Shown here: piece by piece, positions 53,156 to 62,528 of the stretch
Numbering within the stretch: the stretch's first letter is position 1
How the letters are laid out: each line of letters begins with the position of its first letter
Position numbers and translations under genes: made by a program
Assembly (NCBI RefSeq): GCF_000820845.2
Contig: NZ_CBXV010000002.1
Location: 310,001-374,000, forward strand
Source of the DNA: Pyrinomonas methylaliphatogenes
GTDB taxonomy: Bacteria; Acidobacteriota; Blastocatellia; Pyrinomonadales; Pyrinomonadaceae
DNA: 64,000 nucleotides
Direction: 5' to 3'
The notes under the pieces: generated by a model
What the model was told of the DNA's origin: nothing
Seen by the model: the letters and a program-made list of their open reading frames with translations, nothing else
Database searches by the model: none

Positions 53156-53566
53156 TTAAACGTCGCTCGCCCCCTCGATGAGCTTCGCCAAACAAGCCGA
53201 TAACTGCTCGGGTTGCACGGGCTTCGTCAAATAGGCATCAGGCTTGATGGACTCATCGCCGTTACGCTCCGCCCCGCTCAAAAGCACGATGGGCACGCGC
53301 GCCAAATGCGGGTGGCGCCGTAAAAAGCGACAAAGCTCGTAACCGTTCAATTGCGGCATGATGGCATCCGTGATGACGAGATCGAATTTGGTCGAAAGCG
53401 CCAACTTCATCGCTTCCAAACCATCCGCCGCGGCGACGACGCTGAACCCAGCGCGCTGCAGAAGGATCTCCATGTACCGCCGCACGGCGCGATCATCTTC
53501 AACCAGAAGGATCGTCCTGCTCATCCTTCGATCAGACACCAGTTCTGTTTCGACTTTTGCATCCAT
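53156..53566 (-). CDS. Stand-alone response regulator receiver protein (CheY-like)
   Basis: The 136-residue receiver domain has acidic Asp24/Asp25 (LLVEDD), phospho-acceptor Asp67 (DLVITDAIMP), Ser97 (LLSGA) and Lys115 (YLTKP). There is no output domain, so it works through a partner. No histidine kinase is in the window. I used the ATG at 53566 because GAGGG precedes it; a Met at residue 15 directly abuts an AAGG. Confidence 0.9.
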   Translation of the reverse strand: MDAKVETELVSDRRMSRTILLVEDDRAVRRYMEILLQRAGFSVVAAADGLEAMKLALSTKFDLVITDAIMPQLNGYELCRFLRRHPHLARVPIVLLSGAERNGDESIKPDAYLTKPVQPEQLSACLAKLIEGASDV

Positions 53567-53870
53567 TAATTCGACCCTCTGTGCCCTTCCTCCGAAGGAT
53601 AGACGGGCGCGACAATCTCAAGCAAATTTCGTACCTCTGGACCGATCCACCCGATCTGTGGGCGAAGGCCTTCGCGAGATCTCCGATCTTCGCCTTATGA
53701 TCTTCGCTGACAACGAATTGCGCCCCCTCGCTTCGGTTCGGCATCCGGCGCTTTAGTCGGGCTCAATCCAGGCCCACTCTACAAAAATCTGTCAAATCGA
53801 ATGCCACATGCCGTCATTTTGACAGCACGGCGATCCATTCTGCGAGCAAGAAGCGCTCGCGCGGCGGCTC
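53567..53870. other. Divergent intergenic region with inverted TTGACA repeat
   Basis: The 304 bp between the response regulator and the PDZ/DUF512 gene hold no supported gene. CTGTCAAA (53789-53796) and TTTGACAG (53818-53825) form an 8-bp inverted repeat, each arm being a perfect -35 in opposite orientation. Good -10 boxes are not seen at normal spacing. TATACT lies at 53875-53880. Confidence 0.5.
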
Positions 53871-55244
53871 ATGCTATACTTTGCAGATCGCCAGATGTAC
53901 GAATTTGCCGTCACGCCAGCCACATTGAAGATACGTCGCCGCGGCGCGGAGATCGCCGAGGTCGTCCCCGGAAGCCTGGGCGCAGAGCTGGAACTCGAAG
54001 CGGGCGACCGCATCATCCGCATCAACGGGCGCAAGGTGCGCGACTACCTGGACTTCAACTTCTACACGGCAGGGGAGACGCAGCTTACGCTCGAGGTCAT
54101 CAAGCGTAACGGTGAACATTGGGAGCTCATCGTCGAGCGCGATGAAGATGAGGAGTGGGGTTTGACTTTCGAGCAGATCGTCCCGCGCCAGTGCGCCAAC
54201 GAATGCATCTTCTGTTTTTGCAAAGGCAACCCGCCGGATGCGCGACCGGCGCTTTTTATCCGCGATGAAGATGTGCGCCTTTCCTTCCTTTACGGCAATT
54301 ACACGACGCTCACTTCGATCACCGAAGAGGAGATGGAGCGCGTCATCGAACAGCACCTTTCGCCGCAATATGTTTCGATTCATGCGACAGATCTGGACGT
54401 CCGCGCCTATCTGCTCGGCATAGATCGCCGCCGTGCTGATATCACCGCCAAGCTCCGCCGGTTGATGGATGCCGGCATCGAGATACACGCACAAGTGGTC
54501 CTGTGTCCAACGATCAATGACGGGCCGGTGCTGATCCGTACAATCGAAGACTTGGCCGCGCACTACCCGCGCATACGCAGCGTCGCCATCGTGCCGCTCG
54601 GTTTGACGCGCTACAATCGCGATCCGCGTCTGGTCCCTGTCACCGCAGAGTTTTGCCGTCGCGTGATAGCGGAGGTGACGCCGATCCAGCGCCGTCTGCG
54701 GAAGAGGCTGGGGACGACTTTCGCTTTTCTCGGCGACGAGATCTATTTGCGCGCCGGGCATCCGATCCCGAGCCGCAGACACTATGGCGATTATCCGCAG
54801 ATCGAAGACGGGGTCGGCATGGTTCGCACCTTCTACGAAAACTTCAATTCGCTTTGGCGAAGATTGCAACGGCGTCCACCCGCTCATCCCGAGAAGTTGA
54901 ACGGCACACTCTTGACGGGAAAACTCTTCGCCCCCATCTTGCGCGAGCGCATTGAACGCCTCAATCAACGCTTCGGCACGCGCTTGCACGTCCTAGGTGT
55001 TGAGAATCGCTACTTCGGGCCGGAGATCGTCGTCACCGGATTGATCACCGGTTCCGATATCCTCGCCATGCGCCAACAGATCGCTGGCGATTTCGTCGCC
55101 ATCCCGCGCGTCGTCTTTCGCGGCGATGAAGATATCATGCTCGATGGGATGAGACTGCCTGAACTTCAAGCCGAGTTCGAGATCCCCTTGCATCCCACCG
55201 AAGATCTACACGCCTTGCTCTCGAAGGCTCGCGATTCGAACTAA
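53871..55244 (+). CDS. PDZ-DUF512 putative radical SAM/Fe-S oxidoreductase
   Basis: This 457-residue protein starts with a PDZ domain (about 20-95, EIAEVVPGSLGAELELEAGD). A cysteine motif CANECIFCFCKG (Cys108, 112, 115, 117) follows, then a TIM-barrel-like part (SIHATDLDVRAYLLG). The DUF512 region is at the end (LLTGKLFAPIL, DIMLDGMRLPEL). The family is widespread and unassigned; a radical SAM role is inferred from CxxxCxxC. A TATACT -10 element lies inside the first codons (53875-53880), so translation may start at the ATG at 53895. Confidence 0.88.
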   Translation: MLYFADRQMYEFAVTPATLKIRRRGAEIAEVVPGSLGAELELEAGDRIIRINGRKVRDYLDFNFYTAGETQLTLEVIKRNGEHWELIVERDEDEEWGLTFEQIVPRQCANECIFCFCKGNPPDARPALFIRDEDVRLSFLYGNYTTLTSITEEEMERVIEQHLSPQYVSIHATDLDVRAYLLGIDRRRADITAKLRRLMDAGIEIHAQVVLCPTINDGPVLIRTIEDLAAHYPRIRSVAIVPLGLTRYNRDPRLVPVTAEFCRRVIAEVTPIQRRLRKRLGTTFAFLGDEIYLRAGHPIPSRRHYGDYPQIEDGVGMVRTFYENFNSLWRRLQRRPPAHPEKLNGTLLTGKLFAPILRERIERLNQRFGTRLHVLGVENRYFGPEIVVTGLITGSDILAMRQQIAGDFVAIPRVVFRGDEDIMLDGMRLPELQAEFEIPLHPTEDLHALLSKARDSN

Positions 55245-55252
55245 ATCGAGCT

Positions 55253-55289
55253 CTCCGAAATTTCGGATGGAAAATCCGAAATTTCGGAG
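55253..55289. other. Hairpin built from two copies of a 12-bp palindrome
   Basis: CCGAAATTTCGG occurs twice, and the whole forms a 16-bp perfect stem (55253-55268 with 55274-55289) around GGAAA. It lies 9 bp after the DUF512 gene and 164 bp before the TonB receptor. There is no T-run. It may be a terminator or a binding site for a dimeric regulator. The remaining gap holds a second small hairpin near 55404 and AAGGAGGAGG before the receptor. Confidence 0.7.
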
Positions 55290-55452
55290 GATCGTTCGCC
55301 TCTTCGCTTTCCGATCGGATCGAAAAATTCAGCTCTTACTTCGATTTCGCCTCGGCAACCGCCAGCGGCATAGAGGTTGCATTAGCGAAATTGATGGAGC
55401 CCTCAACCCAAGTTGGGGCTTAAATTTCAGCATCAGGTTGTAAGGAGGAGGC

Positions 55453-57723
55453 ATGTATAGAGGTCCATCGACCTTCGTTGGGTTCTTCTTTCTCATTTTC
55501 GCTCTAGCTTCGCTCTCTCTGAGTCAATCGAGCACGGGGCGATTGGTTGGGACCGTCTCTGGCCCCGATGGCGTCATTGCGGGCGCAACGGTTACCATCA
55601 CCGATAATCAAACGGGACGCGAGCGAACGGTCGTCACGAACGCCGAAGGCGTCTTCATCTTCCCTCAGCTCGAGGTCGGAACATATACGCTGAAGGTGAC
55701 GGCCCAAGGATTTAAGACCTTCACCGCGACCGATCTTAAGATAGACATCGCGCGCGAATATTCGCTCAACGTCACGCTCGAAGTCGGTGGCGTGCAAGAG
55801 AGCGTCACCGTAGTTGCAGGGGCGGATATTTTGAACGCGACGTCAGGCGAGTTGAGCAACACGGTAAGCCCACGCCAAGTGGTCGAACTGCCGCTCAATG
55901 GCCGCAATCCATTGCAATTGATTCAGCTCCAACCCGGGGTGGCCTCGAACGGGGCGACCAACACGACGATCAACGGGCAGCGCAGCTCATTCACCAATAT
56001 CACGCGCGACGGACTCAACGTCCAGGACAATTTCATCCGTGCGAATGCGACCGATTTCGTCCCCGACCGTCCGAACGTTGACGATACCGGGGAGTTCACC
56101 GTGATCACACAGAACGCTGGAGCCGATGCGGGCTATGGAGCCTCTCAAGTGCAACTGGTGACCCCGCGCGGCGGAAGCGAATTTCACGGCGCAGGTTTCA
56201 TCTACAATCGCAACTCCAAGTTCGCCGCCAACAACTTCTTCAACAATCTGGCCGGAACGCCGCGCCCGTTCCTCAACCGCAATCAGTTCGGCGGCAAGCT
56301 CGGCGGTCCGCTCTACCTGCCGCGCTTCGGCGAAGGCGGACCGGCCCTTTACAAGGGGAAGACCTTCTTCTTCAGCTCATACGAGGGTTTCCGCTTACGC
56401 CAATCGGCAACCGTCACGCGCACGATCCTGCTGCCGCAAGCGCGACAGGGCATCTTCACCTATCGCGATAACTCCGGCGTCGTGCGCTCGGTCAACATCC
56501 TTCAACTTGCCGGTCTATCCGGAATCGATCCCTTCGTCCAAAGCCGGATCCTGTCTAAACTTCCTACCGTCGGCAATCGGACCGACATCGGCGATCAGCT
56601 GAACACGACCGGGCTTGGTTTTACGCAGAAACAGGACCAGAATCGCGAAGCCTTCACCCTCCGCATCGACGAAGAACTCAGCACGCACCACTCGATCAGC
56701 GGCGTTTATGAATACCGCAAAGAGTTCCTGCTACGTCCCGACGTTGATAACTCGGGCAACGCTGGCTTCGGCAACATCCCAGCATCTTTCCAAGACAACC
56801 ATCACCACTCGCTCGTCTTAGCCTACCAGTACACGGGGTCTCGCTTCACCAATGAAGTTCGCGGCGGCGTCAGCGACGACAAGCCGCGCTTCGATAACAC
56901 GCGCGTCCCATCGGACTTCTTCATCGCCATGCCAACACCGGCAGGCAGCACCGTGACTCTCATCAGCAATCCAGAGGTCAACTTCCAGACGCAGGGGCGC
57001 AACGTCCGTTACTACAACCTGCAGGACAACGCGATCTATGTCCTCGGAGGACATTCGTTGAGGTTCGGTGGACAATTGCAAGTCTTTCGCATCAACCCAT
57101 ACGGTCCACCGGCTTTCTCCAATTCGACGATTCCGACATACGTCCTCGGGACCAATAACAACACGCCGACTTTGAACGCCAGCCAATTCCCCGGCGGTAT
57201 CAGCGCGACCCAGTTGAATAACGCCAACGCCCTTCTGGCGCTGCTCGGCGGCATAGTGGGGAGCGCTAACTTGACCTTCAACGCGACGAGCAAGAATTCG
57301 GGCTACGTGCCGGGGGCGCTCCCGAGCCGTAACCTGAACTTCGAACACTACTCCTTCTATGTTTCGGATCAATGGCGTCCGTTTCCGCAGCTGACGCTGA
57401 ACTACGGATTGCGTTATGAACTCTACACGCCAATACGGGAGCCGAACGGGCTAGCGCTCGAACCCGTGATTCAACAAGGCAAGGATGTAATCTCCACCAT
57501 CCTAGATCCGAACGGCATCTACGACTTCGTCGGACATAATGCAGGTGGGGACAACAAGTTCTTCAAAGCCGATCGCAACAACTTCGCGCCTGTGATCAGC
57601 GTCGCCTACGCGCCACAGTTCAAGAACCGTCTCTTCACGGCCCTCTTCTCCAATAACGGGCGGACGGTGATCCGTGGCGGTTTCCGCATGAGCTATGTCT
57701 TTCCGCATGAGCTATGTCAATGA
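55453..57723 (+). CDS. TonB-dependent receptor, Oar-like, N-terminal part (frameshifted)
   Basis: The 756-residue open frame holds a signal peptide (about 1-26) and a carboxypeptidase-regulatory-like domain (about 27-110, GTVSGPDGVIAGATVTITD). A plug (VVAGADILNATSGELSNTV, VVELPLNGRNPLQLIQL) and most of the beta-barrel follow. The frame is broken after GGFRMSYV at a perfect 19-bp tandem duplication (57681-57718). Deleting one copy joins it to the next frame for about 1248 residues, the usual size of acidobacterial Oar-like receptors. Such proteins import large substrates across the outer membrane. AAGGAGGAGG precedes the ATG. Confidence 0.9.
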   Translation: MYRGPSTFVGFFFLIFALASLSLSQSSTGRLVGTVSGPDGVIAGATVTITDNQTGRERTVVTNAEGVFIFPQLEVGTYTLKVTAQGFKTFTATDLKIDIAREYSLNVTLEVGGVQESVTVVAGADILNATSGELSNTVSPRQVVELPLNGRNPLQLIQLQPGVASNGATNTTINGQRSSFTNITRDGLNVQDNFIRANATDFVPDRPNVDDTGEFTVITQNAGADAGYGASQVQLVTPRGGSEFHGAGFIYNRNSKFAANNFFNNLAGTPRPFLNRNQFGGKLGGPLYLPRFGEGGPALYKGKTFFFSSYEGFRLRQSATVTRTILLPQARQGIFTYRDNSGVVRSVNILQLAGLSGIDPFVQSRILSKLPTVGNRTDIGDQLNTTGLGFTQKQDQNREAFTLRIDEELSTHHSISGVYEYRKEFLLRPDVDNSGNAGFGNIPASFQDNHHHSLVLAYQYTGSRFTNEVRGGVSDDKPRFDNTRVPSDFFIAMPTPAGSTVTLISNPEVNFQTQGRNVRYYNLQDNAIYVLGGHSLRFGGQLQVFRINPYGPPAFSNSTIPTYVLGTNNNTPTLNASQFPGGISATQLNNANALLALLGGIVGSANLTFNATSKNSGYVPGALPSRNLNFEHYSFYVSDQWRPFPQLTLNYGLRYELYTPIREPNGLALEPVIQQGKDVISTILDPNGIYDFVGHNAGGDNKFFKADRNNFAPVISVAYAPQFKNRLFTALFSNNGRTVIRGGFRMSYVFPHELCQ
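57681..57718. repeat. 19-bp perfect tandem duplication splitting the TonB receptor
   Basis: TTTCCGCATGAGCTATGTC at 57681-57699 is repeated directly at 57700-57718. Nineteen bases is six codons plus one, so it shifts the frame and creates a stop seven codons after the junction. Confidence 0.95.
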
Positions 57724-59218
57724 TGAGTTCGTTCGCGCTGCTGATAATGCTCTCTCGAGCAATCAAGGTTTGACGCAGCAGGTGACCTTGAGCAACATCA
57801 ACGCGCGGTTCTCAGCATTGCCCACCTTTTCAACTCCGACCTTCCAAGTGCCGCGCACCTACGCGCAGAACAATTTGCTTGCTGGGCGTTTCGGCACCGT
57901 TTTCGCCATCGATCCCAATCTGCAAGCGCCACGGTGGACCGAATATAGCGTTGGCATCCAGCGTGAGATCGGGTTTCAAACGGCGATCGAGATCCGTTAT
58001 GTCGGTGGGCGCAGCGACAATCTGGTGCGCGGGCGTGACCTCAATCAGGTCGATATCTTCAGCAACGGATTCGTCCAAGACTTCATACGGGCGCGGAACA
58101 ATCTGTTGTTGACGGGGAATCCGGCCTGCACACCGGCGCAGAATCCGGGATGCCAGACGCTGACTGTCTTCCCGCAACTGGCAAGCGGAGGGTTGCTTAG
58201 CAACGCCACTATACAATCGCAATTGCGCAATGGGACGCCAGCCGATTTGGCCGTCATTTACATCCAAAACGGATTGACGGGCAACGTCAAATTCCTCCCG
58301 AATCCCAACACCGGTGTAGCGGATCTACTGGACAACAGCGGTCGGGCGCGTTACAACTCTTTGCAAGTTGAGGTCAGGCGGCGCTTTGCGAAGGGCTTTT
58401 TCTTCCAAGCCAACTACACCTTCCAGAAAACGCTGACCGATGCGCCCGGTGTCGGACAGACGCGATTCGATCCGCTGCTCGATAACAATCAGCCGCAACT
58501 CGAGTATTCGCGCGCCGATTACGATCAGACCCACGTGTTCAACTTCAACACGATCTACGAACTGCCGATCGGCAAAGGGCGTCGCTTCCTGAACCAAGGC
58601 GGGGTGGCGAACCTTCTGCTGGGCGGTTGGCAACTGGGAACGATCATCCGCGCGGGCACTGGTGCGCCGGTGACGATCACCGATCCGCGCGGGACCTTGA
58701 ACCGCGTGGGGCGCTCAGGACGCCAAACGGCCGTCTCCTCGCTAACCAAGGACCAGATTAAAAGCCTGATCGGCGTCCGGCGCACACCCTGCGGCATCTT
58801 CTACATAGACCCATCGGTGATCAACATCAATCAGGCCAATCTGCAAGCCGGGTTGTGCTCGCAACTTGGCAGCGGGCGCGGAGCAGAAGGGTTCGGGACG
58901 ACTCCTTTCTCAGGCCAAGTCTTCTTTAACGCCGCCCCCGGGCAAACTGGGAATTTGGAGCGCGCGTTCATCAACGGACCGTTCATCTTCACGTGGGATG
59001 CTTCGCTGCTGAAGAACATCCCGATCACCGAGCGAGTTCGCTTCCAGATCCGAGTCGAAGCGTTCAATGTGCTGAATCGCGCGAACTTCTTCGTCCCGCA
59101 ATTCCCGACCGGAGGGAACAGCTCTGGATTCAACATCAACAGCACGAACTTCGGGCGCATCACTTCAACGGTGACCGACCCGCGCATCATTCAACTTGTC
59201 GGAAGGATCGAGTTTTAA
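57695..59218 (+). CDS. TonB-dependent receptor, Oar-like, C-terminal part (frameshifted)
   Basis: This 507-residue frame continues the receptor barrel: SYVNDEFVRAADNAL, then VGIQREIGFQTAIEIRYVGG and RRRFAKGFFFQANYTFQKTL. It ends with the outer-membrane signature and final Phe (LVGRIEF). It has no ribosome site of its own, and its first codons lie in the duplicated 19 bp. It is therefore the tail of the gene starting at 55453, not a separate protein, unless the duplication is reversed in some cells. Confidence 0.9.
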   Translation: MSFRMSYVNDEFVRAADNALSSNQGLTQQVTLSNINARFSALPTFSTPTFQVPRTYAQNNLLAGRFGTVFAIDPNLQAPRWTEYSVGIQREIGFQTAIEIRYVGGRSDNLVRGRDLNQVDIFSNGFVQDFIRARNNLLLTGNPACTPAQNPGCQTLTVFPQLASGGLLSNATIQSQLRNGTPADLAVIYIQNGLTGNVKFLPNPNTGVADLLDNSGRARYNSLQVEVRRRFAKGFFFQANYTFQKTLTDAPGVGQTRFDPLLDNNQPQLEYSRADYDQTHVFNFNTIYELPIGKGRRFLNQGGVANLLLGGWQLGTIIRAGTGAPVTITDPRGTLNRVGRSGRQTAVSSLTKDQIKSLIGVRRTPCGIFYIDPSVININQANLQAGLCSQLGSGRGAEGFGTTPFSGQVFFNAAPGQTGNLERAFINGPFIFTWDASLLKNIPITERVRFQIRVEAFNVLNRANFFVPQFPTGGNSSGFNINSTNFGRITSTVTDPRIIQLVGRIEF

Positions 59219-59230
59219 CCAAAGCCCAGA

Positions 59231-59271
59231 GTTCAAGCCGGTACCGTGACAGCAGCGGTACCGGCTTGAAC
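59231..59271 (+). terminator. Hairpin after the TonB receptor
   Basis: A perfect 16-bp stem (59231-59246 with 59256-59271) and a 9-nt loop lie 13 bp after the receptor stop. No T-run follows, so it may end transcription weakly or stabilise the 3' end while allowing read-through to the next gene. Confidence 0.6.
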
Positions 59272-59299
59272 TTACAGCCGCCCTCGGAGGAAAGCCTCG

Positions 59300-60157
59300 A
59301 TGAGAGGACTATCTGTCAGATTCACCCTCACGTTTTTGGCCGTCATCTCCTCTGGCTTCTTCCACCTCAGCACAGCTCAAACTTCCAACCCTAAGCTGGA
59401 GGAGATCATCACCAAACATCTCGCCACGATCGGCGCTGAAGAGACTCGCCGCTCGGTCTCCACCCGATTGATCACCGGGATCGTCATCGCCACTTTTCGC
59501 TCCCCGCAACTTGGCAGGATCGCCGGCAACGCCGCCCTGGCTTCAGAGGGGGAGAAGAACATCATCGGCATGTCGTTCGATAGAGCCGAATACCCTATCG
59601 ATAAGTTCGGATATGACGGCAGCGAAGTGACGACAAGTTACATCCGCCCCGGCGTAAGGTCAACGCTGGCCGATTTCCTCAAAACTCACGAAACGATAAT
59701 CGAGCAAGGGCTTCTCGGGGGCACGCTATCGACAGCGTGGCCATTGTTCGATGAAAACAAGCGAGGAGCTAAACTGGAGTACGGCGGCATCAAGCGGATC
59801 GGAGAGCGGGAAGCTTACGAGATCCGCTACTCTCCCCGCAAAGGGGCCGATTTGAAGATCCGAATCTACCTCGATCGCACGACCTTTCAGCACATACGCA
59901 CCTTGTACGAACGGACCATCCCGCCGCCGATGGGCATAGCTCCGGATCTATCAGCGAGTCAAAGGGAGACCAGATATAGAATGATCGAGGATTTCTCCGA
60001 TTTCAGGAAAGAGGGCGGATTGATGCTGCCCCACACCTACAAACTCCAGTTAGAGTTAGAGACGCGAAACGGAACCTACCTCGCCGAATGGGAGATGAGG
60101 CTCTCCAACTTCGCCTTCAACCAAAAACTGCACCCTCGGATCTTCAAGGCCAACTGA
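59300..60157 (+). CDS. Secreted hypothetical protein downstream of the TonB receptor
   Basis: The 285-residue protein has a signal peptide (to about residue 26, FHLSTAQ) and a start domain EEIITKHLATIGAEETRR. A beta-rich body follows (GIKRIGEREAYEIRYSPR, KIRIYLDRTTFQHIRTLYER) like LolA-type lipoprotein-handling folds. No family is certain. It lies 81 bp after the receptor and may assist it at the outer membrane (inference). Confidence 0.78.
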   Translation: MRGLSVRFTLTFLAVISSGFFHLSTAQTSNPKLEEIITKHLATIGAEETRRSVSTRLITGIVIATFRSPQLGRIAGNAALASEGEKNIIGMSFDRAEYPIDKFGYDGSEVTTSYIRPGVRSTLADFLKTHETIIEQGLLGGTLSTAWPLFDENKRGAKLEYGGIKRIGEREAYEIRYSPRKGADLKIRIYLDRTTFQHIRTLYERTIPPPMGIAPDLSASQRETRYRMIEDFSDFRKEGGLMLPHTYKLQLELETRNGTYLAEWEMRLSNFAFNQKLHPRIFKAN

Positions 60158-60277
60158 CAAATCCGATCGCAGTTGTTACGGCATCGGTGAAACCGATCTT
60201 CTCGCAGTTAGACGCTTCGTCAGGCGTTGCTTTTTCAGCGCTCACTCTGCTTCACTATTCACAGTTCGGGGAAACTT

Positions 60278-61054
60278 ATGAGCATCGCTGAATGGGTCGC
60301 GCTCCTTTCGCTCTTTTTCGTCACGAGCGTCGTCGGCGTCGTCACCGGCAGCAACTCGCTCATCACCGTGCCGGTCATGTTCCAGTTCGGCATCGAGCCG
60401 CGCGTCGCTGTTGCGACGAACATGTTCGGGCTTACTTTCATGAGCGTCGGCGGCGCCTTGCCATTCGTTGGCAAGAACGCCATTGACCGGAAGCGCTTGC
60501 CTAAGCTTGTCGCCTTGACGCTCGCCGGTTCGACGCTCGGCGCGCTTCTCATCCTCATCATCCCATCGCGCACGCTCCCGCTCATCGTTTCGCTTTCGAT
60601 GCTCGGCGTGGCGCTCTTTTCGACGCTCAAAAAGGGGGCCGGCGTGCGCCGCGGCGAACCGTCACGCCGTGAGACTTTCACCGCGTATCTCTTGACTTTC
60701 GCGCTCGGCGTCTACGGCGGCTTCTTCAGCGGCGGTTACGTTACGATGCTCACCGCCGTTTATGTCGCTTTTTTCGGCATGACCTTCATCGAAGCCGTTT
60801 CGATCACCAAAGTCATCAACATCTTCTCTTCCCTGATCGCCACGCTCATCTTCATGTGGCGCGATCTGATCGATTACAAGCTCGGCGTCGCGCTCGCCTT
60901 CGTCATGTTCGCGGGCGCGTTCGTCGGCGGGCGCCTCGCGCTTCGCATGAACAATCTCCTCCTCCGGCGCATCTTCCTGACGACGGTCGTCGCACTCGCG
61001 CTCAAGATCCTGCTCTACGATTTCCTTTGGAAAAACGCGCTACATGCGCCCTGA
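60278..61054 (+). CDS. TauE/SafE (TSUP) family membrane transporter
   Basis: This 258-residue protein has about eight hydrophobic helices in two halves, with the family segments VTGSNSLITVPVMFQFGIEP and GVYGGFFSGGYVTMLTAV. TSUP proteins export sulfite or sulfur-containing organic acids. The ATG at 60278 was taken, because the longer frame has no ribosome site. The sulfate importer lies far upstream, so a sulfur link is only possible. Confidence 0.88.
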   Translation: MSIAEWVALLSLFFVTSVVGVVTGSNSLITVPVMFQFGIEPRVAVATNMFGLTFMSVGGALPFVGKNAIDRKRLPKLVALTLAGSTLGALLILIIPSRTLPLIVSLSMLGVALFSTLKKGAGVRRGEPSRRETFTAYLLTFALGVYGGFFSGGYVTMLTAVYVAFFGMTFIEAVSITKVINIFSSLIATLIFMWRDLIDYKLGVALAFVMFAGAFVGGRLALRMNNLLLRRIFLTTVVALALKILLYDFLWKNALHAP

Positions 61055-61118
61055 TCGGCTTACCGGCGATTCATCAATTCGCTCCGATCGTTTATCATTG
61101 CTCCGATCGGAACAAGAT

Positions 61119-62528
61119 ATGGACCGCATCGTCGAATGTGTGCCCAATTTCAGCGAAGGGCGAAGGCGCGACCGCATCGAAAGGATCGTCGCCGCCATCG
61201 AATCGGTGCCAGAGGTCGCCGTGCTCGATGTGCATGCGGATGCCGATCACAATCGCTCCGTCGTCACCTTCATCGCTTCGCCTGAAAGAGTCGTCGAAGC
61301 CGCGGTGCGCGCCGTCGCTTGCGCCAAAGAACTGATCGATCTCAGGCAGCACACGGGACTTCATCCGCGCATCGGAGCCGCCGACGTCGTCCCATTCGTC
61401 CCCCTGCGCAACGTGAGCATGGAAGAATGCGTCGAATTGGCGCATGAGGCGGGCGAACGCATCTGGAACGAACTGAACATCCCCGTCTACTTTTACGAAC
61501 GGGCGGCGCTGCGCCCGGATCGCGTCAACCTCGAAGACGTTCGCCGCGGCGGATTCGAACGGCTACGTGAAGCTGTACAGAAAGATGCCGCGCGCGCGCC
61601 GGACATCGGCGAAGCGCGATTGCATGAAACGGCTGGCGCTTGCATCGTCGGCGCGCGCCCGCTCCTGATCGCTTTCAACGTATATCTCAGGACCGAAGAT
61701 GCCGAGATCGCCAGACGGATCGCCCGCGCCGTGCGCGGGCGCGATGGCGGATTGCGCTTCTTGAAAGCTTTGGGTTTCAAACTCGATGGGCGCGGCATGG
61801 CGCAAGTTTCGATGAACTTGACGGATTATGAGCGGACGACGCTCCACCACGCCTTTGAAGCCGTGCGGCGCGAGGCGGCGCGTTACGGTGTAACCGTCGC
61901 CAGCAGCGAGATCGTCGGGCTCGTTCCACAAACGGCCTTCGATTTGGCCGTCTCCTACTGGTTGCAGTTGGAGAACGATCCCGCGCACGTCACGCTCGAA
62001 CGGCGCATCGCCGCGGCGCTCGAGCGGCGTGAACGCGCGCCACTTCACGCGCTCTTCGCAATAGAGCTCGCGCGTCTGATCGATTCCTACCAGAAACGCC
62101 CGGCTGCCGATCAGACCCGGGAGTCGTGCGCCGAACTGGAGATGCTGCGTCAACAGTTGGAATGGGCCGCCCGCGCGTTGATGCAACAGGACGAGCGGGC
62201 GGCAGAAGGCGACGAGGCGGCGATGACGAACGCGATCAGTCTCGCGCTCGAAGTGATGAGCGGCACCGCAGAAACGCTCGCCGTTTTGGAGACCCTCGCG
62301 GAAGACGTCGAAATGGGCCACGATGAGGCGGAAGATTGGAAGACCGATCTCGCCCGCAGCGCGCAGCTTGCGCGAGCGCTCGTCGAGCATTTACGCTTCT
62401 TCGTTCGCTTGCGCGCTGGCCGCATTCTCGATGAAGAGTTCCGCGCCGAGCACCGCGCGCGCGCCGATGATCTGGTCGAACGCGCGCGCGAGAGCGTCGA
62501 ACGGATCGAAAACGCTTTGCTCGAATGA
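61119..62528 (+). CDS. ftcD: Glutamate formimidoyltransferase with unusual C-terminal helical domain
   Basis: The 469-residue protein begins [18 protein letters not shown], with [35 protein letters not shown] and [21 protein letters not shown]. These are the transferase domain of FTCD (residues about 1-300), which moves the formimino group from formiminoglutamate to tetrahydrofolate in histidine breakdown. The last about 165 residues are helical and very acidic, and lack the Pro-Gly-rich PGGGS start of cyclodeaminase. The start is the ATG at 61119. Its stop overlaps the tyrS start in ATGA. Confidence 0.9.
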   Translation: MDRIVECVPNFSEGRRRDRIERIVAAIESVPEVAVLDVHADADHNRSVVTFIASPERVVEAAVRAVACAKELIDLRQHTGLHPRIGAADVVPFVPLRNVSMEECVELAHEAGERIWNELNIPVYFYERAALRPDRVNLEDVRRGGFERLREAVQKDAARAPDIGEARLHETAGACIVGARPLLIAFNVYLRTEDAEIARRIARAVRGRDGGLRFLKALGFKLDGRGMAQVSMNLTDYERTTLHHAFEAVRREAARYGVTVASSEIVGLVPQTAFDLAVSYWLQLENDPAHVTLERRIAAALERRERAPLHALFAIELARLIDSYQKRPAADQTRESCAELEMLRQQLEWAARALMQQDERAAEGDEAAMTNAISLALEVMSGTAETLAVLETLAEDVEMGHDEAEDWKTDLARSAQLARALVEHLRFFVRLRAGRILDEEFRAEHRARADDLVERARESVERIENALLE

